Notes under the pieces: model-generated | Databases searched by the model: none | What the model saw: the letters and a program-made list of their open reading frames with translations, nothing else | Told to the model about the DNA's origin: nothing | Part shown: positions 47,321-58,959 of the stretch, piece by piece | Layout of the letters: each line of letters begins with the position of its first letter | Position numbering within the stretch: position 1 is the first letter of the stretch | Program-made: the position numbers and the translations under genes | Source of the DNA: Onthophagus taurus | Lineage: Eukaryota > Arthropoda > Insecta > Coleoptera > Scarabaeidae | NCBI RefSeq assembly: GCF_036711975.1 | Contig: NC_091973.1 | Coordinates: forward strand, 3,658,001 to 3,722,000 | DNA: 64,000 nt | Direction: 5' to 3'

Positions 47321-47660
47321 GGCATTCGCATTTTTATCTTGTCGATGACGAGGACGACATGTTATATTTTTTTTTTCTCTTCATTTGTTTATTATTTGGT
47401 TAGTGTTCAAGTGTGTGCAAGTTTATGTGTTGAGTTTTTGAGCGCTGCTGTTTTTCTTTTTGTTGTCGTGTTTTTTTTTTTGGCGTAATTGAAAAACGGT
47501 TTTCTACCGAATTGCGCCATTTTTCCAGAAAGAATGTTTTGTGATTGAAATTAAGTTTAGTTTTAAGTAAATTAGTTTAAATTAATTTTTTAGTAAATTA
47601 AGATTAGTTTTGTGAATGTATTGATTTAATTTTTCTTCTTTGTTCTTTGTAAAATAAATG

Positions 47661-47691
<31 letters not shown>
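47661..47691 (+). repeat. (ATT)n tail of the CR1-like LINE
   Basis: About ten ATT units form the simple-sequence 3' tail, directly after AAATAAATGC. This replaces a poly(A) tail, as is common in CR1-like elements. Confidence 0.85.
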
Positions 47692-47694
<3 letters not shown>

Positions 47695-47998
47695 CGATAA
47701 GAAGGCTGACAGGAAATTAGATCTAATACTAGAAAAAATACTTGGAGCAACGTACATACTACCGAGACATAATCTCAAAAGAAGATTATCAGGAAATTCT
47801 ACTACATCTTAACAACAAATTTATACTTGGAGGAGACTTTAATGCAAAACATATGTCTTGGGGTTCTCTCTTGACAAATACAAAAGGAAGAGAACTGAAC
47901 CATGCAATTAGAGGCCCTAAATTGTGAGGTGCTCTCCACTAGGAAGCCAACTTACTGGCCAACAGATAGAAATAAAATTCCGGACCTGCTTGATCACT
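47692..47998 (+). pseudogene. Jockey-like ORF2 endonuclease fragment
   Basis: An AP-endonuclease-type piece: LGGDFNAKHMSWGS is the conserved catalytic-core motif of Jockey-clade ORF2, followed by the CEVLSTRKPTYWP region. It is broken by frameshifts around 47730 and 47927. It ends abruptly near 47998, where it joins an inverted RNase H segment. It continues the gag fragment at 45435-45712 across the LINE insertion. Confidence 0.8.
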
Positions 47999-48296
47999 CA
48001 CCAGTAATTATTACTCTAAATAACAAAGTATGTAACAAAGAACCCTTTTTATCACTAACTAATAAACTCAAAGATATATGGCAGCCCTTAACTCTATCTC
48101 ACCACTTCATAAACTTTTTGTGGCTAAAATCTTTAACTCTAATATTAATACTAAATCTTCAGCTCAATCTGAGTTGATAAGGACGGAGCGATTATCGGTT
48201 CAAGTGAACATGGCGCTCACTTGGCAGCCATTTTGGCAAGCTTATCAGCTTGCTTGTTACCTGAACAAGTCGAGTGTCCTTTTGTCCATTGAAGTA

Positions 48297-49894
48297 CAGG
48301 ATGATTCATTAGCTCTATGACAAACTGTGGCAGATGAAAGGTGATGCGATTCTAGGGAAAAAATGTTATATGAATATGGGTCCGATTCATTTTGGTTAAA
48401 GAGTTACAAGCCTTTGAAAATTTTACACAGTTTAATAGGCAAATGAAAATGTAACATAAAAAATAAGTTTAAAAATTACAAAAATTGTTCGAAATGTCCG
48501 CCTTCAGCTTGAATGCACGCTTCACATCGACGAAGTAAAGATTTGCAACAATCGCAACAATAATTATGAAACACAAATACAGAGTTGGCTGTGATAACAA
48601 AACTGAGTTCTTTATGTCAAACATTTCAATTTACTCTATTCTGTGTGTTTCAAAGTTTATAATTGGCAGAGTTTTGATCGAAAACGAAAATGCATGTATT
48701 TACGACTGAAGAATATGCAGATATTATTTTTGTATACGGGCTTTGTAACGGAAACGCTCGACAAGCAGCAAGAGAATACCTTCGTAGGTTTCCAAATAGA
48801 CATCAACCTGCCCATTCAGTGTTTAGTGCATCATTTCGCAGACTGAGAGAAACAGGTAACCCCGCTCCACTACATTCCGTTCGTCCCCATGATCTGAATG
48901 TACAAAATGAAGAACGTGTTATTGATTTAGTACTTGACGACCCTTCAATTAGTACTCGGCGTATTGCGAGCATGTTACAAATATCCCAAAGTTTTGTATG
49001 GCGTGTATTGAATCGAGAAATGTTACATCCGTTTGATCGCCAAAATGTTCAAGCATTACATCCTGGAGGTACTGAGCAACGCTTAGCATTTTGCCACTGG
49101 ATTATTCAGCAACATGCTCAAAATAATAACTTCATTTCCCAAGTTCTGTGGTCTGATGAAGCGTCTTTCACTAGGGACGGCATAAATAATTATCATAACG
49201 AACATGTGTGGTCCTTGCAAAATCCACATGCAATTAGACCAGGAAGATTTCAGCAACGGTTTAGTGTAAACGTTTGGGGTGGCATTTTTAACAATTCTTT
49301 GCTACCTGTATGGGTGATAAATGAACGCTTAAATGCAAATATGTACAGAAATTTCTTGGGACATAACCTTTTCGATTTTATCGACGACGTACCACTTAAC
49401 ATCGTTCAAAATATGTAGTATCAGCACGATGGTGCACCACCACATCGAGGAAGAGAAGTCATCGCTTGGTTACATGAACATTTTCCAAACAAATGGATTG
49501 GCAATGGAGGTCCAGTAGTCTGGCCACCACGATCCCCAGATCTAAATCCGCTGGATTATTATTTCTGGGGACACGTGAAGCAGGTTGTGTACCATGTAGA
49601 AGTTACTACCCGTCAGCAACTACTGGACAGAATTCAAGATGCAGCTAATAGTATACGGAATGATCCAAATATCATACTTCAAGCTGAAGGCGGATATTTC
49701 GAACAATTTTTGTAATTTTTAAACTTATTTTTTATGTTACATTTTCATTTGCCTATTAAACTGTGTAAAATTTTCAAAGGCTTGTAACTCTTTAACCAAA
49801 ATGAATCGGACCCATATTCATATAACATTTTTTCCTTAGAATCGCATCACCTTTCATCTGCCAAAGTTTGTCATAAAGCTAATGAATCACCCTG
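48297..49894 (+). mobile_element. 1598-bp Tc1/mariner-superfamily transposon with ~218-bp inverted repeats
   Basis: The terminal inverted repeats (about 48297-48514 and 49677-49894) begin CAGG(A/G)TGATTCATTAGCT and differ at only a few positions. TA flanks both ends (48295-48296, 49895-49896). The inverted copy at 61955-61970 has the uninterrupted sequence GAAGTATAACGC, which confirms precise insertion into one TA. The right inverted repeat overlaps the last codons of the transposase. The repeats are unusually long for this superfamily. Confidence 0.95.
48690..49715 (+). pseudogene. Mariner-family transposase with one nonsense codon
   Basis: A 342-codon frame from the ATG at 48690 to TAA at 49713-49715, interrupted only by a TAG at 49416-49418, just before the second catalytic Asp. 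An N-terminal helix-turn-helix region (TTEEYADIIFVYGLCNG, then AAREYLRRFPNR) is followed by catalytic motifs LWSDEASF, YQHDGAPPH and SPDLNPLDYY. Forty-one residues separate the last two catalytic Asp, a DD41D spacing, as described for rosa-type elements. The terminal region reads AEGGYFEQFL. The otherwise intact frame suggests recent activity of the family; this copy would yield only a truncated protein. Confidence 0.92.
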
Positions 49895-50167
49895 TATAAC
49901 GCAGGAATGCACTGCGGCCTTCTCCATTGTCAGATGACAACCCATAACAAGTCCTGAGGTAATTGTTATTCTACTCAGGGCTAAAATAGCTTGTCTACTG
50001 TCAGTGTAAATTGCAAAAGTCTATATTATGGGTAAAGCAGACTGAACCACTGGGAAAAGCTGCAAAACATTATTTAGTTTAATTTGGCGTTAAAAATAAG
50101 TAACTAATTAGCATGTATTTACTAGCTGTTATACAATTGTGCTATACATAATATAGAAAAAAAAATC

Positions 50168-50314
50168 ACAGTATTGGTATTGCAATACGCAAATTGCGTA
50201 TACCAATACTGTGATATGGTATACACGATTTGCGTATTGCAATACAAATACTGTGATATTGGTTGCATACTTGCAATGATGACATCGGGTACGATAATTA
50301 ATTAACACACTGTA
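50168..50314. mobile_element. Dispersed foldback element, copy 3
   Basis: Contains CACAGTATTGGTATTGCAAT dyads and one complete outer arm (ATCGGGTACGATAATTAATT). The left outer arm is missing and the central part partly duplicated, so it is a rearranged copy lying just outside the right end of the Jockey-like composite. Confidence 0.75.
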
Positions 50315-52590
50315 TATATAAAAAGTTGTTATAGTTTAGGGTTTAGTGAAATTTTGTAGACAAGTAGCGAACACTAGTTTCATTTATTTTTTTTTTCGTT
50401 TAATAAATAGGGAAATGAAATTTTTCATAATAAACAACTGCCTTTGTACAAGAGTTTCGTAATAAACATTTTTAATTGGAAGTTTCATAAAAGTCAGAAT
50501 GCAACAATGGCCTTCTTTGCTTAACAAGAAGATATTAAGAATCTCACGTACCGAATAACATCACGTAGGTCGAGTAAAACCAGCGACACCATGGCAATAC
50601 GTACCGTCGACCCTACCATCCACGAAGGTTCGCGTATTGCATTCTTTAGCATGCTAATTTCGGCTTTCCGTAAATGTTACATGAAACGGTAGGGATCTGT
50701 TTTCTGTGAATTCGTTTTTCTTAACAAACAGGCGAAGGATCCAAGCTCGATTCGCTATGTTTGCAGTTTCTGGAGAAGCCTTAGCTACAATTCTACAAGC
50801 CACACCGGATTCGGTTATGTATTGAGTACATCGTCGGAATGCTGCGTATTTGAAGTGGACAATGGAAATGCCTGCAATACCAGACTAGTTCGTTGTAGAT
50901 TAATTCCGGACTCCTGGAAGGAAAACTAACCTCGGTAAGATAACAAATCATCGATTGTTCCTGCGGACATTTCACTGATTTACACTTGCAATAATAATAA
51001 TACCCAGTTATTAGACGTCTTGTGATTCACTTTTTGATTTAAGTTTTCACTAAAATATCATTATATCGTGCATATATTAAACGTCTTGGACCATGCTTGG
51101 GAAAATTTGGGTTATGCGACGATTGAACGGCAGCATTAATACCCAGTCAATTTGAGAAAGCCGATTCGAAAATCTATAATCTATAACAGGGCGGCGATAA
51201 TCGGGCACAATTTGATGGTAACAAACGAGGCATTAATGGTCGTAACACAAGCCGAGATCGATTTTTGGTATTAACGGGTCGCCGCGACGTGCCTGCACTT
51301 AAATGAGGAATCTCAGCTTCTTCGTCGTTATCGCAGATATCAAAGTTTTCGTTATCGTGTACTTTTAATGATGTATTAAATTCAATTTATAATAATAAAT
51401 AAGCGTGCCAAAAATAAAATAAATGTTGTGAAAGTTCCACAACATTTATTCACGGAAAAGAAAGAACAACTTTATGATTCTATTGCGTGCGATAAAGATC
51501 GCGTCCATTTTCGGGCTAAAGCGGGAAATATTTAGAGAATTAAGGAATACGGCACGGGACGTGTAATTTGGTATTTCACTTATTTCGCTTAATTGAAACG
51601 TTCCGTAACGAATTGGGTTTTGTATGAATAAATTAAAAGGTAAATAAAATGTTTGCGATTTAACTGGGATTGTAGTTTTTGTCTCAATTGCCCTCGCTTT
51701 ATGGGTGGATATTTTAAAATTAAATTTTTTTCGTTAATGGTTTGAAAAAAAAAAATCGACAGGTGCGAAACAATTTCGTGCCGATTTTTTCCGTTTTATT
51801 GCGACGCGCGATTTGCGATTATATTTATGACGATACGGCCCCTTTCCGTTATTAATAGGCCGTATAAATAATCCCATTTGTGGAACGAGAGTTTACGCGA
51901 ATATAATATTTTAAAAGCACTATTCGTGGATTTCGAAAATTAAACCACGATATTATCGTTGAGTTACCCTATGTGTTGAACTGAATACTTATAGAATTTG
52001 CGGTCACCATTCGAGGTTACAGCCAATTGTAATTTGACAAACGACGAAATAATATCCGCGGTTTAGTAGTTATGCGTCTAATTAAACTCGATAATAACAC
52101 CCTTGCCCTGATATTGCGTCAATAAACCACATAAATTAATATGTGGTTGATTCGTTTGGCATTCAATAATTTACAATCCATCTCCTTCTTCCACCATTAA
52201 ATTTAATCCTTGTATTCAAAATCATATTCTGAATATTTTTTTTTTATTAAGTCGTTACCATCTCCATTTTATAGTTACCATCCGAAGCTTAATTTATTCG
52301 TGGCAAATCCACTTAAGCGTCTTATTAGATTCCGAATAGTCCAGACGGAGAACGGAAAATTTTAAAAATTAATTTTAATTTTTTTCACTTCCGTTTGACT
52401 TGCAGAATGGGGCATTTGGGGGTCGCGGCCCTTCCAAAAGCCAGTTTGTTACATTTTCCGGCAACGCTAAATTCTCCTTACGTCCGGTAGTGTTCTCTGA
52501 ATCACCCGGAAAACTCCAATGGACATCTTTTTTCCTCTCTTCCTACATCTCCTTATACGACTTTAAAAATAAAAGCCAATTACTGAACAT
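50315..52590. other. Intergenic, no gene recognised
   Basis: Moderately AT-rich. Patches of more balanced composition occur at 50500-50960 and 51450-52100, but no frame with a recognisable domain or splice pattern. It could contain regulatory DNA. Confidence 0.4.
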
Positions 52591-52598
52591 ATCTTACA

Positions 52599-52622
52599 AT
52601 ATATATATATATATATATATAT
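52599..52622. repeat. (TA)n microsatellite
   Basis: A perfect TA run immediately before a large tandem array. Confidence 0.8.
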
Positions 52623-52649
52623 ACAGTGTCTACCAAAAAGTCAGCAACA

Positions 52650-55600
52650 CCTATTGCTTTCATTGCACCTAAACTTCTCAAATTTTGTTCACTTTAATTT
52701 TTTCCTGGATATTTCAATAATATAATTTTTTTATCATACCATAAACTAGAATTTTTAAGCTACAATTTAACATACGTATCATCTTGTATCCTTAAAAGTA
52801 CAGTCGATATAATTTTTTGAAAATTACGTGTTATTTATTTTTATAAATTTAAAAATTCCTTCTTTAATAGTATTTTCCTTGATATTTCAATAATATTATC
52901 ATACATTTTTTTTATCGTATCATAAACTAGAAACTTTAAGCTACAATTTAACATACATATCATATCAAGATACTTAAAAATACAGTCGATATGATTTTTT
53001 GAAAATTTCGTATTATTTTAAATTTATAAATTTGACAATTTCTTCTTTAATAGCTTTTTCCTCGATACTTCAATAATATTATCATAAACTAGAATATTTA
53101 AGTTACAATTTAACATACATATCATATCATGGTCATTAAAAGTACAATCGATATGATTTTTTGAAAATTTCTTATTATTTTTGATTTATAAATTTGACAA
53201 TTCCTTCTTTAATAGTTTTTTCCTCGATATTTCAATAATATTATCATACATTTTTTTATCATATCATAAACTAAAACCTTTAAGCAACAATTTAATACTC
53301 ATATGATATCAGGATACTTAAAAATACAGTCGATATGATTTTCTGAAAATTTCGTATTATTTTTAATTTATAAATTTGACAATTCCTTCTTTAATAGTTT
53401 TTTTCCTCGATATTTCAATAATATTATCATAATTTTTTTTTTATCATATCATAAACTAGAATTTTTAAGCTGCAATTTAACATACATATGATATCAAGAT
53501 ACTTAAAAATACAGACAATATGATTTTTTTGAAAATTTCGTATTATTTTAAATTTATAAATTTGACAATTCCTTCTTTAATAATTTTTTCTTCGATATTT
53601 CAATAATATTATCATACATTTTTTTGATCGTATCATAAACTAGAAACTTTAAGCTACAATTTAACATACATATCATATCAAGATCGTTAAAAGTACAATC
53701 GATATGATTTTTTGAAAATTTCTTATTATTTTTGATTTATAAATTTGACAATTCCTTCTTTAATAGTTTTTTCCTCGATATTTCAATAATATTATCATAC
53801 ATTTTTTTTATCGTATCATAAACTAGAAACTTTAAGCTACAATTTAACATACATATCATATCAAGATACTTAAAAATACAGTCGATATGATTTTTTGAAA
53901 ATTACGTGTTATTTTTTATTTATAAATTTAACAATTCCTTCTTTAATAGCTTTTTCCTCGATACTTCAATAATATTATCATAAACTTTTTTTATCATATC
54001 ATAAACTAGAATATTTAAGCTACAATTTAACATACATATCATAAACTAGAATATTTAAGCTACAATTTAACATACATATCATATCATGATCATTAAAAGT
54101 ACAATCGATATGATTTTTTGAAAATTTCTTATTATTTTAATTTATAAATTTAACAATTCCTTTTTTAATAGTTTTTTCCTCGATATTTCAATAATATTAT
54201 CATACATTTTTTTTATCGTATGATAAACTAGAAACTTTAAGCTACAATATAACATATATATCATATCATGATCATTAAAAGTACAATCGATATGATTTTT
54301 TGAAAATTTCTTATTATTTTTGATTTATAAATTTGACAATTCCTTCTTTAATAGTTTTTTCCTCGATATTTCAATAATATTATGATACTTTTTTTTATCG
54401 TATCATAAACTAGAAACTTTAAGCTACAATTTAACATACATATCATATCAAGATACTTCAAAATACAGTCGATATGATTTTTTGAAAATTTTGTATTATT
54501 TTAAATTTATAAATTTGACAATTTCTTCTTTAATAGCTTTTTCCTCGGTATTTCAATAATATTATCATCAACTTTTTTTATCATATCATAAACTAGAATA
54601 TTTAAGCTACAATTTAACATACATATCATATCATGATCATTAAAAGTACAATCGATATGATTTTTTGAAAATTTCTTATTATTTTTGATTTATAAATTTA
54701 ACAATTCCTTTTTTAATAGTTTTTTCCTCGATATTTCAATAATATTATCATACATTTTTTTGATCGTATCATAAACTAGAAACTTTAAGCTACAATTTAA
54801 CATACATATCATATCAAGATACTTAAAAATACAGTCGATATGATTTTTTGAAAATTTCGTATTATTTTAAATTTATAAATTTGACAATTTCTTCTTTAAT
54901 AGCTTTTTCCTCGATACTTCAATAATATTATCATAAACTAGAATATTTAAGTTACAATTTAACATACATATCATATCATAATCATTAAAAGTACAATCGA
55001 TATGATTTTTTGAAAATTTCTTATTATTTTTGATTTATAAATTTGACAATTCCTTCTTTAATAGTTTTTTCCTCGATATTTCAATAATATTATCATACAT
55101 TTTTTTATCATATCATAAACTAAAACCTTTAAGCAACAATTTAGTACTCATATGATATCAGGATACTTAAAAATACAGTCGATATGATTTTCTGAAAATT
55201 TCGTATTATTTTTAATTTATAAATTTGACAATTTCTTCTTTAATAGTTTTTTTCCTCGATATTTCAATAATATTATCATAATTTTTTTTTATCATATCAT
55301 AAACTAGAATCTTTAAGCTGCAATTTAACAGACATATGATATCAAGATACTTAAAAATACAGACAATATGATTTTTTTGAAAACTTCGTATTATTTTAAA
55401 TTTATAAATTTGACAATTCCTTCTTTAATAATTTTTTCCTCGATATTTCAATGATATTATCATACATTTTTTTGATCGTATCATAAACTAGAAACTTTAA
55501 GCTACAATTTAACATACATATCATATCAAGATCATTAAAAGTACAATCGATATGATTTTTTGAAAATTTCTTATTATTTTTGATTTATAAATTTGACAAT

Positions 55601-56250
55601 TCCTTCTTTAATAGTTTTTTCCTCGATATTTCAATAATATGATCATACATTTTTTTGATCGTATCATAAACTAGAAACTTCAAGCTACGATTTAACATAC
55701 ATATCATATCATGATCATTAAAAGTACAATCGATATGATTTTTTGAAAATTTCTTATTATTTTTGATTTATAAATTTGACAATTCCTTCTTTAATAGTTT
55801 TTTCCTCGATATTTCAATAATATTATCATAAAATTTTGTTGTCATATCATAAACTAGAATCTTTAAGCTACAATTTAACATACATATCATATCAAGATAC
55901 TTAAAAATACAGTCGATATGATTTTTTGAAAATTTCGTATAATTTTTAATTTATAAACTTGACAATTTCTTCTTTAATAGTTTTTTTCTCGATATTTCTA
56001 TAATATTATCATAAACTTCTTTTATCATATCATAAACTAGAATATTTAAGCTACAATTTAACATACATATCATATCAACACCCTTAAAAATACAGTCGAT
56101 ACGATTTTTTTGAAAATTTCCTATTATTTTTGATTTATAAAATTAACATTTTTTTCCTGGAAATTACAATATAATATTATATCATAGTTTTTATATCATA
56201 CCATAAACTTGAATCTTTAAGGTAGGTAAATAACATATGGGTACTCCATT
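52650..56250. repeat. AT-rich ~183-bp tandem array, about 20 copies
   Basis: The landmark CAATTCCTTCTTTAATAG recurs about every 160-185 bp from about 52855 to 55780. Two variant classes alternate in blocks: one has AGTACAATCGATATGA with TTCTTATTATTTTTGA, the other AATACAGTCGATATGA with TCGTATTATTTTAAA. Blocks of several units repeat almost exactly (compare about 53000-53480 with about 54840-55320), so there is higher-order duplication of roughly 1.8 kb. Nothing in it is coding. Confidence 0.92.
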
Positions 56251-56479
56251 TAAACTTTCGATTTTTTGCAATTAAGTATCAAAAATTGGTAATTCAATTT
56301 TTGACCAACCTGTATAAGATAGACATGTGAACATTTGAAGCGTAATTAGACAAATTTTTAAGTATGCTGCTTGTACAATCGAAAACGATTTTAAAAAACT
56401 TATTGATGCTGAATGAAAATGATAATTAAAATAGCTAGAAAACGAATAGTTCTAGGTATCAAAGCTCTTTCAACATTCA

Positions 56480-56520
56480 GGAGTCGCATGGCTAAGCCCG
56501 AATGTTTCTAGTTCTAGTTT
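56480..56520. repeat. Isolated fragment of the hand-intron palindrome family
   Basis: GGCTAAGCCCGAATGTTTCTAGTTCTAG matches one arm of the 127-bp double palindromes at 14.6-16.9 kb (written here in two parts: GGCTAAGCCCGAATG and TTTCTAGTTCTAG). It is a single arm with no array, so that family is dispersed and not confined to hand. Confidence 0.7.
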
Positions 56521-57065
56521 TGACAGATTCTTGTATATTATTATTGTACTAAAAGCAGAGCTAATATAGTCAGTGTTTAGTCAAAAGTTAAACTAGTAAG
56601 CCATAACACAAATTTTCATTGCTCAATATGTCTATAAGATGCAGTAAAATCTGTTTTCATCGTTTATGCAAAGTTGATTTTATGATATCGATGGGTTACT
56701 TTACATCTTCGACGTTTGCCAGATAAATGAAGGTAATTTTTCAAAAATGTTTCTTATTAAAATAATAAAGGGATGTTTTTTGAATTGAATTATGGATGGG
56801 TTGAACATTGTAAATAGTGACGCAATTCGTTTCAGCGTTCATAAAAGATAATGGATCTCGTGCTATCAAAAATTCTGGACAAACGGCAAATAGTAGAGGG
56901 ACGGTGAAAGGTCGCAAAAAGTGTCCATGCGGGTTAATTGCGCTAATTTTTGCAAGTTTCGGCTGGTTTTCAGTTTTGCGGGCGCGTGATCGATTTCCGC
57001 GCCTCGTAGCCAGCGCGCTTTCTAGCCCAGAGGGCGCAAGACTCGTTTGGCGGGTACTCTCCCTC

Positions 57066-57098
57066 TATAAATGCGACGAGCGCGCCGTGGTTTCAGTT
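57066..57098 (+). promoter_or_regulatory. TATA box and initiator of the 57-kb gene
   Basis: TATAAA at 57066-57071 lies 29 bp upstream of the A (57095) of TTTCAGTTC, a good match to the arthropod initiator TCAGTY. The surrounding 200 bp are GC- and CpG-rich. The spacing is canonical, so this is the best core promoter in the window. Confidence 0.75.
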
Positions 57099-57349
57099 CT
57101 AACGACGACGCTAGGTACTCAGGACGACGCCGCGAGCACCACTGTTGACTCCGCGAACGTCGCAGAACCTCTTCATTTTCTCTCGTCCATTTGACGAGTG
57201 TGACATCTATAAGGCTGTTATCGAAACCGAAAGTGGTGGGGACTAACCTACGAAACAGACTCGAGCCGGTGACAGTTTTACGTTGTGAGTGAAAAACTTT
57301 CGCCAAAAATTATTTAACTTCAAGTGATTTCTTCTTGGTGACATCGAAG

Positions 57350-57413
57350 ATGTACCCGTTCTTGATCTACCAGGCGTTCTTCTACATATTTTGCCTCCTC
57401 TGGACCGATACAG
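57350..57413 (+). CDS. First coding exon (signal peptide) of a gene continuing beyond or unseen
   Basis: The ATG at 57350 opens a 64-nt exon encoding MYPFLIYQAFFYIFCLLWTD plus one more residue, a typical cleavable signal peptide, then a donor CAG|GTACAT (phase 1). It lies about 255 bp downstream of a well-spaced TATA box and initiator. I find no matching acceptor exon in the remaining 6.6 kb, so the next exon is probably past 64000. The product is secreted or a membrane protein; the family cannot be told from a signal peptide. Confidence 0.65.
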
Positions 57414-57989
57414 GTACATTTAGTGATTGTGATAACATTTTTTGAAAAAAGACATACTGAGAAATAGGGCCTTTTTTCAATGCAACCTTTGTTATTGAAA
57501 TATGAAATTACGTCTGGCTATTAGTAATTTGTGAATTGGACAAATAGCGAGTGTCGTAGTTATTCAATGTTCGACACGATGAATTGTGATTGGCCGTAGG
57601 GCAATTTATCACTACTACACATGATGACAGCCGTTGTAGGTAACGCGCCTCTGGTGTTTGTATCACAATCGTAAACTTCCAACCTGAATTTTTTTTATCT
57701 TCAAACGTACAAATAACGCTTTATTAGTTATTGTTCTAGCACTTTTTGCTGCTACGACTAAAATAACTTCACCGTAAAAGTTCGGTGTACGAAGAATATC
57801 TGATAATTATATCTTCATATACAAATACTTGCGAGTTCCTTGTCACCGTCGTGGCTATTCTAAACTGGCACACGGTTAACCCTCTATTTTTAGTTGTAGA
57901 CGCGGCTTCAAAACGCATTAATTAGTTGTGCCCCCTTGCACGCATAATTTGTAAACAACAAAACCATGATTTTATCACCATTAATTCTT

Positions 57990-58468
57990 TCAAACAACAA
58001 TTATTCTACTATATATACAATTATATATATTTATTATATATAATATTATATAACAAATATATATTAGAAAAACAAATTATTATTTTGTTAATATATATAT
58101 ATTATTATATATTATATATATATGTTATGATTTTTATTTTAATTTTTTATTTTAGTTCTCACGGCATAATAATATATTTTGGAAGGACACAATAAATCAA
58201 GTTAATAATTCTACTATATATACAATTATATGTATATAATATTATATATTATATTATTTATATTTATAATTATATAATTATTATATATTTATATATATGT
58301 TATGATTTTTATTTTAATTTTTTATTTTATTTCTCACTCTATAATAATATATTTATGGGAGGACACAATAAATCAAATTAATAATTCTACTATATATACA
58401 AATATATATATTTATTATATATAATATTATATAATAAATATATATTAGAAAAAAAATTGTAATTTTAT

Positions 58469-58502
<34 letters not shown>

Positions 58503-58955
58503 GTTATGATTTTTATTTTAATTTTTTATTTTAGTTCTCACGGCATAATAATATATTTTGGAAGGATACAATAAATCAAGTTAATAATTCTACTATATAT
58601 ACAATTATATGTATATAATATTATATATTATATTATTTATATTTATAATTATATAATTATTATATATTTATATATATGTTATGATTTTTATTTTAATTTT
58701 TTATTTTATTTCTCACTCTATAATAATATATTTATGGGAGGACACAATAAATCAAATTAATAATTCTACTATATATACAATTATATATATTTATTATATA
58801 TAATATTATATAATAAATATATATTAGAAAAAAAATTGTAATTTTATTAATATATATATATATATTTATATATATGTTATGATTTTTCTTTTAATATTTT
58901 ATTTTATTTCTCACGGCATAATAATATATTTTGGGAGGAAACAATAAATCACGTT
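57990..58955. repeat. AT-rich dimeric tandem array, ~370-bp period
   Basis: Two alternating ~185-bp monomers. One contains GTTCTCACGGCATAATAA (58155, 58530 and, variant, 58910), the other TTTCTCACTCTATAATAA (58330, 58710). Each is flanked by TATATATATGTTATGATTT and long TA runs. The alternation shows that a dimer is the unit of expansion. It lies in the probable first intron of the 57-kb gene. Confidence 0.88.
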
Positions 58956-58959
58956 GTCA

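Larger units (their letters stand above)
45713..47691 (+). mobile_element. 5'-truncated CR1-like LINE inserted in the Jockey-like fragment
   Basis: A non-LTR retrotransposon begins inside its own ORF2 linker and ends with a 3' UTR and an (ATT)n tail at about 47661-47691. Both sides are Jockey-like sequence (AACTGTAAG... before, TAATCGATAAGAAGG after), which is continuous in the inverted copy near 62470-62455. That copy defines the empty site. No clear target duplication is distinguishable because the junctions are T/A-rich. Confidence 0.88.
47999..50100 (-). pseudogene. Jockey-like RNase H fragment, inverted and split by a mariner element
   Basis: Read on the minus strand, in two pieces (49897-50100 and 47999-48296) separated by the mariner insertion. 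It encodes RNase H motifs: YTDSRQAILALS, then QWTKGHST and a NKQADKLAKRA-like end, as seen more clearly in the copy at 61790-62165. It lies head-to-head with the endonuclease fragment. Gag and endonuclease thus run one way and RNase H the other, in both copies. That arrangement fits an old 5'-inversion during retrotransposition. Confidence 0.75.

Noticed and set aside
57926..58195. 89-codon frame rich in Ile and Tyr
   Set aside because: It is translated TA-repeat DNA of the dimeric array.
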